In this document: positions 32,932 to 43,451 of the stretch, in pieces | Layout: each line of letters starts with the position of its first letter | Numbering within the stretch: the stretch's first letter is position 1 | Assembly: GCA_020746835.1 (NCBI GenBank) | Contig: JAGPNK010000014.1 | Location: forward strand, 372,001-436,000 | From: Stachybotrys elegans | Taxonomy: Eukaryota > Ascomycota > Sordariomycetes > Hypocreales > Stachybotryaceae | Length of the DNA: 64,000 nucleotides | Direction of reading: 5' to 3' | Notes under the pieces: model-generated | Database searches by the model: none | Told to the model about the DNA's origin: nothing | What the model saw: the letters and a program-made list of their open reading frames with translations, nothing else | Position numbers and translations under genes: made by a program

Positions 32932-34827
32932 TTACATCTTGATGACAAGCCAATCGTCCTCGCCAGAATCGTCACCATTTTGCTGCTGACCATGGCCATG
33001 TCCTCTTCTGCCCCTACCATCACAGTGATCTAGATCTCGCTTCAACTCCTTCCAAGCCCCCTCCCACGACCCCTTGTGATCCAGTCCCCGGTTAGCCTTA
33101 TTGTCCCAGTATTTATCCGAAAGACCATCAAGCACATGGAGGGGTTCGTCTTCTCCGATAGCCCAAAAGCAGCGATCCATACCCGGGAAGCATCTTTGGC
33201 CAACCACACGACAGAAAGACGAGGCCATACGAGCCATAACGGTGCGTCGGTTACTGAGGAACTGCCCTTCCAGATGAAGGCAGAAGTCTGACATGTAGCA
33301 GCCATGGATTGGTTCGAACGTTTCATCCGGGCGTGGTGGGAGAAGCCTCTCGAAGTTGAACAGAGCTAGAACTCTCAGTGCTGTCTGTTGCATCATCTCT
33401 TTCGATTGAAACCCTCGGAGCAATGTCTTGTAGAGGTTATTGCCTTCTGAAGAAGCCACCCATTCACAGATCGAGGCATCGACAGTATGCAGAGATGCGC
33501 AGCTGCATAAGAACACAAGCAAGTCGTTCTCGGGCACTCGAGGAACCGCTAGTTGTCTGTATAAATTGGCACTATAACTGGTAAGAAGAATGCGCAGCGG
33601 AGGTATGAATGTCCTAATCTCACCTTTCATCCCGGATGAGGCTGACAGTCTCGTACCGAAGCCGGTAAGTGATTTGAACCGGAAGGAAGTCCATGTTAGA
33701 GAAGCCGACCGGTACCGAATCAATGATTTGTGCCGTCATCGCCGGGATATCATCCTTTGTAATGCCTTTGAAGAGTTCACAATGGCGTAGGAGGTGATCG
33801 AGTTGGGTCTCATCATAACTGCCGAATGGAACTGCATGCGGCTGAACCCCGCTGTCAAAGAGGACGCTGAGCCGCTCAATATTCTCTTTAGCAGAGTACG
33901 ACATGTCAAAGGATGCTGGGCGACGAATTGGCTTGCCGATTGCAGAGTGAAATACGGCTTGCACGAGTGCGAACAACTGCGACTCAGCAGTCGGGTCATC
34001 CACTGGCGCCATGGCTCTGTCGTTGCACAGTTCTTCCACCAACAGAAGCCATTCATCTTCCGTTCGTTCCATGAAGTCAGCTTCGGCGGTTTCGGCCACG
34101 TCTTGCGTGGAGTGAACCAGAATCAGCGTGCAGTGCTGAAAGAATCGCCGGCGAACACCAGGACTCGATTCCTAGGCAATGTCAGCTCATCCATCAAACC
34201 CGACTATGCAAAACACACCATCACATCACGTAACAGACATCCCCACTGGATCGCTGCGGAGAGCTGAGGGTCGGCGTAATCCCTGTAGTAACTGTCGAGA
34301 CCGCGACCGTATTTTGCGTCCACTATTGCATCGATCGCATTCCGAATGAATGATTTCCGTGCCTTGACAACTGCATTGACGTACCCGTGCACACGGACTT
34401 CCCCTTCAGTCGGCTGAGAGACATGGTATGGCTGTGTTATCTCAGAAAGAGGCTTCACTGGATAGTCGTTCTTGACCAGGTAATAGAGGAAGCCAGTAGT
34501 CATTGCGACCTCATAGTACCGCCTGTCTGCAGTACGTCCCACAATGTGCACTACAGGCAGCTGCCCGAACTCTCTTTGGAACGGCTCGATGTAGATAGCA
34601 GGGATGAGCGTAGGTACAAATCCCTCTGCGTCGGATGGTTTCAGGAAGAACTCATCAGGAACCCTCTCTCTCGACTAGCTATCGTTAGTTAAGAGCTTCA
34701 CGCTGAAACAATGTATCCATACCTGCAGTACATTCCTCTCGCGACGAATGCTAGTATGCACACCACGGTCAGGGTCCGCCAAAGCCTTGCGAGGTGTCAC
34801 AGGAGCGGGAGCCAGTGCGGTCGACAT
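32932..34827 (-). CDS. Hypothetical protein, four exons (584 aa)
   Basis: Exons: 34827-34723, 34674-34219, 34171-33624 and 33577-32932. Introns are 46-48 nt with GTATGG, GTGTGT and GTGAGA donors, and each splice keeps the frame. The protein starts MSTALAPAPVTPRKALADPD. It has a conserved-looking region EFFLKPSDAEGFVPTLIPAI, then mixed alpha/beta sequence (YYEVAMTTGFLYYLVKNDYP), a Trp-containing acidic helix (EDEWLLLVEELCND) and a Leu-rich middle (ENDLLVFLCSCASLHTVDAS). It ends in a Gly/His/Gln-rich, acidic tail (GHGHGQQQNGDDSGEDDW). No signal peptide, membrane segment or catalytic motif was recognised. It lies head-to-tail upstream of SLA2. Composition and clean splicing argue for a real gene; function unknown. 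Confidence 0.7.
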
Positions 34828-36359
34828 GATGAGCTGCCAGAGAAAAAGAAGAAATTCGGGTGGCTGATTGAGGACAAACAGGCAACTTGTCGTGTCGCTT
34901 GAGCAATAAGGCAAGTATGCTGTCTGCGCGAACGGATAGTAAGGGAGAAAAGGCATGCCGCTCTGACGTGCAGCTGCTGGCATACTTGTACTACCTGGGG
35001 ACCTGCATGGCCCGAGGGCAATGTGAACGATAGGCTGATTCAATCCCCTCGGCACATCGCACGGCCAGGTGGCAGCACTTGGAAGAAGTAAAGCTTGTCT
35101 CACAAGACTTGGTGGTCCCCCTGCACCAAGACAGAAGAGGGGGGTCAAGCACGCTCTTGTCTGACACTCCACTTTTCAAGCTCATCTTTCCTCTTTTCTC
35201 TTTTCTCTTTCCCTTTCCCTTTTCGCAACGTCATGCAACAATGCCAGCATCACATCTCGCCGGCTGAGGTGAGTGAGGCCTTCGAACTCAGAAGAAGAGG
35301 CCACCAGCGACTTCGCGATAACATCTCGACTTTGCCGCTGGAAGTTTTACACTGAGTAATCGGACTCCAACAAATGAGACTCCAACAAATGAGCAGGTTG
35401 TAGTTGCAGCTGTGCACCGAGTCAAGCAATCTGCCCCTTGAGCATCGATGGGTGTTGGTGAAAGCTTGTGTTGGGCCATCAGGGCGCCTTTCAGCACCAA
35501 GACCAGCCGGGCACGTGATACGGCTGACTAACGTAAACTCCAGGGTTATCTTATCAATCTAACATCTGGTGATCAACGTGCCCAGACATGAGACGGCACG
35601 AGCTTGGAAGTCAGATCTACGCTGGGTTTTGGATCGAAAAGTGCGAATAGAAGGCATATACACTTGCGTCTAATATTCATTCTGTTGTTTTTGTTCCGGT
35701 TGCTCTTTGTAGCGATGCCTCCTGCTAACCTCTGCACGTGAACCTCCGAGAGCGGTGATGCTTCGATCCGGAAATGCGTGCAGGAACCTACCCAACGTAT
35801 ATCCAGGGAATTGATCAAACTGACCGATGACCATCGATCAGCTATAATAATATTATTACTCTCTGCTGCACACTTGCCTATCACAAAACGCAAGCGAAAC
35901 TTGGTCCACCATGGCAGCATCGTTGCCACAGCTCTCTGCTATGGACAGGCATCCTCTTTCCTGGCTTTACAGACATCTCGGCTTCTTTTCAGCAACTCAT
36001 GACTGGAGAGCAAAGCAACTACGCCCAATTACTGTTGTTCTGTGGCCTACTAGTCCTCTTTGGCAAGGCAATATTCAGGAACCCCACTCGGCCACTCGGC
36101 CAGTCGGCTACCCTGTACGGGCAGCCTGACGATGGCCTCGTTGTTGTTCTTCTCTACTGTTTACGACTGCATTGGTTGCCGGGGCACTAGGCACCACCTC
36201 TACTTTTTATTTGCTCTCTACTGCTTACACCCTACACTGCACACTCTTTTCCTCATCGTATTCAGGAACCTAGAAGACTTCGTAGAGGCTTACTTGGGTT
36301 CGTGAACCCTTCCGCACGACTCGACCCAACCTCTGGCATCTTTCAGTCACGACACAGGT
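34828..36359. other. Intergenic stretch at the start of the accessory segment
   Basis: A CT-rich tract (35180-35225) and AT-rich sequence (35540-35870) are present. A 64-codon frame at 35999-36190 begins MTGEQSNYAQLLLFCGLLVL and could be the hydrophobic N-terminal relic of the BCS1-like pseudogene that follows; this is a guess. Confidence 0.4.
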
Positions 36360-37225
36360 GTACGACTTCAACGAGCTCTATGACACGTTAGAGTCCTAGC
36401 CCTGGGAACGGTTTGCCAGAAAAGCCCGCTCCCTACTTGCTAGCATTGACAACAAACGAGGGAACGTCGGTTCCGACACGGGCTCCGCATGCACAAACAA
36501 GAAACCCCTACACTTCTCACCGTGGAAAGAAGGCCTTCCGTTCGTTTACAAGGGACACTTGCTCTGCTTTCATTGCACACAAACTGAGTCAGGATACTTT
36601 CCGCGCAAGAGAATGACTGTTTCTTGTTTGGTAGGATCTGCTGGAGGATATCCGGCCGTCTCTGTGCCCGCAGACCCAAGCGTGGTAAGCCAGCCGCATC
36701 CTGCCTTATCGAAGGGATTATCTGCTCTTCGGTCGACCCGGGACGGGAACGTCCAGTTTCAACTTGTCCATCGCGAGCTGTTTCGGCCTGGGCATTGACA
36801 CCGTGAACGTCGCTAGCATTGAAGATGATCGTCTCGGCACGATGTTCGCTATCATTCCCTCGCGCTGTGTTGTCCTCCTCAAGGATGTCGACGCCGTCGG
36901 GGTCGCATGATCAGCGAAGACTCTGACGAGTAGTGATGTGTCTCTGCGGGGAAGAGTATCCTTATCAGGTCTTTAGGACGCCACAGATGGACGAGTCCTC
37001 ATCATGACGACAAACCACATTGAGCACTTGGACCCTGCTGCCATCCATCCCGGCCGTGTGGATATGACAGTCGAGTTCCTGCTTGCTGATTATGATATGA
37101 TGAGACAGCTGTTCTGCAACATCTTGGAACGAGGGGCTGCGGAGGAGCTGGATAAGGTGAGTCGGCTCGAGAACAACACAACCACTGCACAGCTCGCTTG
37201 CGAATGTGCGGCCCGGATTCCGTAG
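36360..37225 (+). pseudogene. Broken BCS1-type AAA+ ATPase
   Basis: Remains of a BCS1-like mitochondrial AAA ATPase can be followed in order, with frame changes. First is NELYDTLES then a TAG stop (36396-36398) before PWERFARKARSLLASIDN. Next comes KPLHFSPWKEGLPFVYKGHL, then DLLEDIRPSLCPQTQAW ending in TAA. Further on lie the Walker A region RRDYLLFGRPGTGTSS, the Walker B region CVVLLKDVDAVG, and the sensor/arginine-finger region VLIMTTNHIEHLD...HPGRVDMTVEF. The Walker A Lys is Thr (GTGTSS for GTGKSS) and the usual RPGR is HPGR. Stops follow Walker B, and the linker before the sensor region is partly lost. Functional BCS1-family proteins translocate or remodel substrates in mitochondria. This copy cannot encode an active enzyme. 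Confidence 0.8.
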
Positions 37226-37659
37226 CTCAAATTCAGTTGCGCCGACATCATCTCTCTCCTTCTAAAACGCAGAAGCTCAGCCTCGGCGAAAGGAAGTCCC
37301 GAATACGGGGATGATGCCTAGTAGGGCCAAGCTCGAGGCCACCATAAATAGCATTTCCCCGTAACCTTATTGCGTGGGATGGTACTCGGTAGAGATTAGT
37401 ACTTTGCACTATCTCCACATCCAGATCTCTAACTTATGGTTAGTCCCCCTAAGGGATACAATAGTCTTTTATTTTTAAACCCTTTTAAGGTAAGGCCCTT
37501 AGCTACAAGTACACCCCTACGTAGCTATAAGTACGCCCTTAGCTATAAGTACCCGCTTTTTGAACAGGCAGAAGAGCTGACGGATTCCTCCTGCAACACC
37601 ACCACTCGACCAGAATCTCCTCTGCGCAGGCGTTGAGCTCTAGCAGTGACAACTACTAA
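37226..37659. other. AT-rich spacer with short tandem repeats
   Basis: At about 37497-37556 a unit resembling TTAGCTATAAGTACGCCC occurs about three times with variation. The left half of the spacer is unremarkable. Confidence 0.55.
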
Positions 37660-38800
37660 ATGCCTCGTACACAGAAGCAGGGTCTCATGGTTGTCTACAC
37701 GCCGGTGTCGCCGCTTGAGTATCCGCAGACCGATGGCGAAGACGGCCACCAGCTCCTGCCCTTCGATCCAACAAGGCAGCCATCGCGGGACGGATCGCCG
37801 GCGTCGTGCTCGTCGTCCGAGACTGGCGAAGCGGGCAGTACCGACGCCAAAGAAGAAGAAGCACTATTCGACGACATCATCGCCCGAGTCAGAAGCCGAT
37901 ACCAGCAGCGCAACGAACCCGACTACGCCCGGCCGACATACATTCTCGAAGGGCAAGAAGCCTTTGACCGCCTGCTGGCTCGACTAGAAGAACACTGCCT
38001 TCTGGAGTTCTTTCAAACATCGTTACGCTGGAATTGGAACTCTGGTACAGGCCAATTGGAGCTGCTTCTTATGACAGAGGCGATCCATGAGGTCTTCAAG
38101 GATGGGCTGACGTGCTTGCTTAAAGATGAGCTCGGTCGCATTGCTGAGGATCATCCTGCTCTTCAAAACATTGTTGAAAAGATCGGGTCTGACGGCCACA
38201 CGAGGGTTGGCATCGCTCGCGAGGGATGGCAGCGATGCCCTGATGGACAGTTCAAGTACTCGGTTAGCGACCTCGTGCTGTCGATACTGATATCTCTCCG
38301 CTAACTACTCGATGCAGGGCTACCTCGACCCTCCCTTTGTCTATGATATTGGGCACGCAGAGACGGAGGACAGCCTGAGCCAATCGGTCAACGAGCATCT
38401 GATCTTCCGAGCAGAGGCGATTGGTGGCATGCTTACTATCAGTATTGCATACAACAAACAGCAGGATCCGGATTTCAAGTACACGGCGTGGCTGTCGCTG
38501 TACGGGACGTCGGTGATAGAGCATGGCCTGGTCCGAAACCGGCTCGTCAATAAGCTGGCCTTCTATGACGGGAAAGCTATGCCAGGTCGCGTAGAGATCC
38601 CATTTAAGCTCTTTGTGCCCTTGCGGGAGCGTCATGTCCTGCCAGAGTCCGAAGAAATACTAATTCGGATCGAGTTCGCGGATCTGGCCCGGCAACTCGA
38701 GCGCGGGATCGAACAACAACGCCTTGAGGATGCCGTGAAGGTCGCTCCGACGCCACCGGGCATCCTGCTCGATGAGAAGGACCAGAAGATGGAGCTCTAG
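37660..38800 (+). CDS. Hypothetical protein, two exons (361 aa)
   Basis: Exon 1 is 37660-38262, the intron is 38263-38317 (55 nt, GTTAGC, CGCTAAC, GATGCAG) and exon 2 is 38318-38800. The N-terminal 60 residues are low-complexity (Ser/Pro/Asp/Glu). A helical region follows (DRLLARLEEHCLLEFFQTSL), then the junction QFKYSGYLDPPFVYDIG and a beta-rich part (GMLTISIAYNKQQ, FKYTAWLSLYGTSVI). It ends in charged helix (LARQLERGIEQQRLEDAVK). No domain is recognised, but the sharp splice junction and balanced composition indicate a real gene. It sits directly downstream of the BCS1-like pseudogene. Confidence 0.65.
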
Positions 38801-39487
38801 AAGGAGTCCAAGATGCTCAGCACCAGCTTCTCAGCATGAGGATCATCCGGCTTCACGGTGTCGCGCATGGTCTATGAGTCACAACTGTTGGTTTGTGGTC
38901 ACGGTCACAAGGGTAGAAGCTATTCGTAGCATGCTTATGCCTGCGGCATCAATTTATCTTATATTATATCGTGAAATGATGATAGATCTGTGAGAAGACA
39001 ATCAGTTCTAATGGTATCGGACCCGCCACAGTTCTCACTATGGCACAAAAACCAAGACACGTTTCAATGCCCTGGGACGACCTTGCTTGGGAGCAAAGTG
39101 ACGCCCGAGCAGATGCGAGCGGATCTGGGGTGCCAGGGTGACGCCAGGGTCCCGTCTGTCCCCTGCCCCCTGATCCCGTTTGTTCCCGTTCCCCGCGCCC
39201 CGCCTCACCCCTCTATATGTTCCTCGACACTTGGCTTATCCATAACGCATGCATTTAGTTCAGGATGTGTTCACACAGAGTGGAACGTGATTGACTGCCC
39301 GATAAATATGGCTCGGGAGCCTAGGTAGCTTGCCAGAGCCCATTCGTGTTGTGGCTTGAACCGTGGCTGAGCTTGGATCTGACACGTGATCGATTCTCTG
39401 TGGATGGCTGGGCCGTGCCCAGTGACTTTTCCCCGTCGCCCACTGTTTTGTTGTTGGACCCTTGCGCCAGCTACACAACACAGCACA
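38801..39487. other. Intergenic stretch, nothing recognised
   Basis: Only the 3' end of the preceding gene and the promoter/leader of the F-box gene are expected here. There is a CCCCGCGCCCCGCC run at about 39190-39205. Confidence 0.5.
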
Positions 39488-40132
39488 ATGCACCCGCAAT
39501 GGCCTTTTGACCTCGCCAAGTGTCAGAGAGAGCATGCTCCCAGACAATGGGGTTCGTTCAAGATTCCGCATACAGTAAGCTGAGTGCGCCATCAAAGCTT
39601 ACGCTTTTTGCCAAGTTAAAAACCCCAGCTTCTCAAAGCCGCGCCAGCAGCCCAGTCTTCAGCACTCTTGGCGCTGCCAAACGAGCTCGTTCTTCACATC
39701 TTCGCATACGTTGACACGGTCGACCAACTGTTCCTGGCCCTCAGCTGCAAGCAGTTGCTTCATATTTCCTCGATGAAAGACCTATCGATCCCATGTGCAC
39801 CAAAGCACCGCGCTCATAGTACAAGCTGCTTCGCCATGCTCGCGATACTACGTGTATTGCCGCCGTTGAACGCGCGAGGGCGCGCAGACAGGACGTGGGC
39901 GCCTTGTTGTGACTGCCACCGCTATCGTCCTCGGAGAAAGAGCTACTGGAAGATTGTGGGGAGGCGCTACCATGTCAATTTGCATTTGAGCTGCAAAATT
40001 CTGTCAGGCTACGGCGGCATGGTGGATTCTTGGAGCCGTAAAGCGTCATTCTCGTACCAATGTCCGGAATGCTGGTGCAGGGAACGCATCGGCAAGTATC
40101 TGAGTCTGATTTGTTCCGCCATATCTCCATGA
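39488..40132 (+). CDS. Small F-box protein (187 aa)
   Basis: Exon 1 is 39488-39574 (MHPQWPFDLAKCQREHAPRQ start), the intron is 39575-39655 (81 nt, GTAAGC...CCCAG) and exon 2 is 39656-40132. The splice joins IPHT to SSALLALPNELVLHIFAYV in frame. The F-box spans about residues 34-70 (LPNELVLHIFAYVDTVDQLF, then ALSCKQLLHIS) and would bind SKP1 in an SCF ubiquitin ligase. A downstream cysteine cluster (APCCDCHRYRPRRKSYW and YQCPECWCRER) recurs in small fungal F-box proteins and may bind zinc. The exon 1 sequence is not part of the known domain, so the start is less certain. Confidence 0.65.
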
Positions 40133-40246
40133 TTGTCCTCGGGGCTTAAGGGGCCTGTGGTCCCAGAATTGGACATTAGTGCCGTGGAACTGCTCGTAGC
40201 CGCTAGGGCGACGCACCTGGGCCTGTCCGGGACACAGCACATCGAA

Positions 40247-41616
40247 TTACCTGTACTGCGTTTGCCAAGTAGTACAAGAGGCGTTCCGGCCTCGATGCGT
40301 CACCTGATACCCACGCTCTCGTTTATATGACAAGCCGCTTTTCACTCCATTGAGAATGAGTTGCGATTCCACTGGGGAGCTTTCCCCCCGATGCCTTTTA
40401 ACCTCTATAATGCTAATTGCGACACCTCTGTCGACCCAGGAGAAAGGTGACCCTAGACCAAGTTCACAACCTAATTTGGCTGCCGCAACTAGGCTAACTG
40501 TGGCGTGGCGAAGAATTCCGTCCTGGATCTCGACGGGGAGACGGTTGATTGAGATTGGTCGGTTCTCGATTCTCGAGGTGCTGAGGACCAAATCGATACC
40601 AGTGCTGGGTGCCGAATTGTCATGAAATAGTTTCTCAGGCTTTGTCCACACAAGCTCGTCCCCAAATACTTTGCAAAGAACGACTCGTCGCAGAGTCAGA
40701 ATTGCATACGTTATCCCTTTGGTTGTAGGGTTATTGCGCAACGATTGACCTGTCGCATGGCGCCGCACCATTTCTAGTCCCTCACTGATATCTTGCGATA
40801 AGACAAACCATGACGACCCTGTTGGGACGAGCATTGCCTCAGGTGTGTCCCAGCCTGGGAGGTCTGTTACTCGGGCATATGGTCCTCCTTCGGCGATGTG
40901 CTCAAATCCCACGCGCTCCAGCAGCGTGAATTCAATTCTTGAGATCCATATAATTGCATATGCCAGCTTCATGAAGGGTATCGTGTTCATCTCCCGACGA
41001 ATGACATGCCGCCAGGTGTAGGCAAAGTCATGAAGAACTCGTCCCAGGAATGAGGTTTCCCTTGGCATGGGATCGAATGCGGGCTCCCAGTATGGACCTG
41101 GAAGAGTCTGGTTGTCTTGGGGTTTCTGCTCATGTGGGCTCACCAACTCAAAATCGTCTTGAGTGAGTAATCGTTCCCGAGCCAGTCCGAGCGGCGCAGA
41201 GCAGTGTCGATCTTTTTTTGTTAGGAAGATAAGATCCTTGTGGAGGTCGAAAGTCCAAACACTGTTAAATGAATCGCCTCGACGGTCTCCGAAAGGGTTC
41301 ACAAAATCGTACACGTCCTCCCATGCTGCATTGATACCTTGTTCCAAAGCAGCAGAAAGTTTGCCTATGACCCAGTTAGGGTTTGCTGGACGGAATCTTG
41401 TGTATTATATAAACAGGATATACATACTGGGGCATTTTTCTTGGCCTACAAGGAGGCGGGAGAATAACGCAAGGTAAATTGCGTCACTTGGTGGTGATGT
41501 CCTTACAAGGGCCCGACGAAGTGCAGTTCCTGGAACATAATGTCAGCATATTGGCATGAGGAGTTGCATGAGAGCCCACCTTGCACGATATATAATAGTA
41601 CCGATAGAAACGACAT
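40247..41616 (-). CDS. Hypothetical protein, three exons (418 aa)
   Basis: Exon 1 is 41616-41580 (MSFLSVLLYIVQ), exon 2 is 41529-41428 and exon 3 is 41364-40247. Introns are 50 and 63 nt (GTGGGC...CTGAC...TTCCAG; GTATGT...CCTAACTGGGTCATAG). The joins give YIVQGTALRRALVRTSPPSD and EKCPSKLSAALEQGINAAWE. The protein is alpha-helical in its first two thirds (a MNTIPFMKLAYAIIWISRIE stretch), with a later mixed region. The last 40 residues are basic and may be drift or a missed 3' intron. No domain recognised and no clear membrane topology beyond the hydrophobic N-terminus. It converges on the F-box gene with 114 bp between stops. Confidence 0.6.
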
Positions 41617-41778
41617 TGCAACGGTAAGGTGGCGGCCGTGGAAGGTAGTTTGGGAAGAGAATACTGTCTGTAGGTCAAGTCGTTGCCCCCCCCCCCCGCG
41701 CACCCAGGTAGTCACGTGATCTCAGTACGTCGAATTATGTGGTTATTAGCTTCCACGTTCCGATGTCTCTGGACGCCA

Positions 41779-42000
41779 TCAACTTGGGAGAGGGCCATAC
41801 AGAAGAAGAGCAACTGTGGCAGCCGCTGTGCTGTTGGTACCCAAGTTTGGGAGAACGGCCAGGACAACATTGTGGCCTCGAATGCGACTGGTGATGTACG
41901 TACAAAACTGGTCCAAGAGGAGCGTGACCGCGTCAGCTTCGCGAGGCAAAGCGCAAACGACGGCAACTCGGAAAGACGACATTGCGTTGCTGCAGGTCAT
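41779..42000 (-). pseudogene. Truncated nucleoside phosphorylase (PNP/UDP) domain remnant
   Basis: The minus strand encodes FRVAVVCALPREADAVTLLL, then directly CTYITSRIRGHNVVLAVLPN and GTNSTAAATVALL before running into unrelated sequence and a stop. This matches the N-terminal part of the PNP_UDP domain that opens many fungal NLR-like (NACHT/TPR) proteins. The loop between DQF and TYITSRI (usually about 15-20 residues) is missing, and everything after the first 70 residues of the domain is lost. It is a fragment rather than a gene. Confidence 0.7.
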
Positions 42001-42477
42001 CACGTGAGCAGCTGTCCCTGGAACCAACAGCAGAAGGCTGGGCACTTAGGTGCTCGTTAGGGATGTTCCCTTACACCTCGAGCAGCATGCTCCCCAAGGC
42101 CGCGAATGGTAAAGAAGAGGGGTCCGTGGTGGCACTGCGACTGTGCGTTAACCGATTGTCCCAACCGAATATATCCCAAAGCCAGTACCCCAAAGCTGAA
42201 GAGGCTCGAGCCCAGTATGTGTAGCATCTCCCCACAATCCCATGCATCCTTTGGGCTCAAATTAATGTCGCCAAGGGGCACTACTCCTCACTGCTCTTCC
42301 AAAGACCCGACCGACAAGAAACAAGTCATTACTGTCTCCGACCTGCCGCGAGCCGTACTGCCGCCCTCAGAAACGTACTCTTCACGCCCAATTCATTTCT
42401 GCCGCGAGCCCAATTTTCATGCGTCATACTCCTCGGCATTATAACCCGTCTACCTTGTTTGATCAAACGCGGTAGAT
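42001..42477. other. Spacer between gene relics
   Basis: No gene seen; both neighbours are broken genes. Confidence 0.45.
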
Positions 42478-42945
42478 GTCTGTCAAGCCCAAGGCCTTCA
42501 AAACTACTGGCTTTGGGCTTGTTAAATCGGACGAGCCCATACAAGAGGAAGATCTACTGGGCTACAAAGCCGGGCGATGCTACCCTGTTCAGTTTAGCCA
42601 AGTGCTGCATGGCACGTACCAGATCACGGCCAAGCTTGGCTTCGTACAGGCTCGACTACGCACCGTCACAGGATGCTTCCTAGATGACGCTCGGCTAACC
42701 GGCCAAACTTCTCCAAGGAAGATGCGCTGACGATCAAAGTTTGCACTGCCGGGAAGTACGGTAGCGAAAACGCCCTCCAAGAGATAGAGACATCCGATTA
42801 CATCAAATCCATTGATGCGCCTGGTCACCCCGGCATAGACCGGCTCCGTACAGTCCTGGGTCATTTCGAGATGGAAGGGCTACACAGAAATCGCCATCAG
42901 TGTCTTCTTCATGCATCCGCTCTAGACGTTCCGAATGGTTTTTAG
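42478..42945 (+). pseudogene. Broken SRPK-like protein kinase, N-lobe fragment
   Basis: An ATG at 42478 opens a frame with the SR-protein-kinase-like start EEDLLGYKAGRCYPVQFSQV and LHGTYQITAKLGF. The glycine loop that should follow is replaced by an unrelated stretch ending in TGA near 42730. In another frame the N-lobe resumes with LTIKVCTAGKYGSENALQEI, keeping the invariant Lys, and continues through IDRLRTVLGHFEMEG and HRNRHQCLL before a TAG near 42943. The C-lobe is absent. The parent family is the fungal expansion of SRPK-type kinases. Confidence 0.7.
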
Positions 42946-43451
42946 AACAAGGAGCTGTTCCGTGGTTAGGAGATGATGAGGACAAGGCAGATGTCCTCCG
43001 ATTGGACTGGCTGGCTTTGTGACATAGGAGGATGTCCATGCCAAGCTGCATGCAGCACATGAAGCTGTTCCATGGCACCCTTGGCTTCGCCGGTGCTAGC
43101 CCCTGGCCCCTGGCAGAACTGCCCTCGGCGCCTCTCCAGGCCACAGTGGCGGATTCATGGTCATACTACTCACATCTGCATATATAAAAGAAGAAAAACA
43201 GCGCATATGGATAATAAACTAACATGGGGGCTGTTGAAGCCCACATTGCTCAATTGTGGCTCGGGTCCAGCCAAGCCACAAGACCTTTTTCCGACTGCTC
43301 ACGCTTGCTTCCATCATATCGTTAACTGACCTGGCCATCACCGACATTCCGGTTTCCTTCCAATCCGAAGTGACACGGGCATCCATCTCTCGCCTGGAAA
43401 GAGATTCCAATACATCAATTTTGTTTCATCGCCCGCCATCTTCACTCCTCA
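42946..43451. other. Spacer, nothing recognised
   Basis: No further kinase C-lobe motif (HRD, DFG) was found in any frame. Confidence 0.45.
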
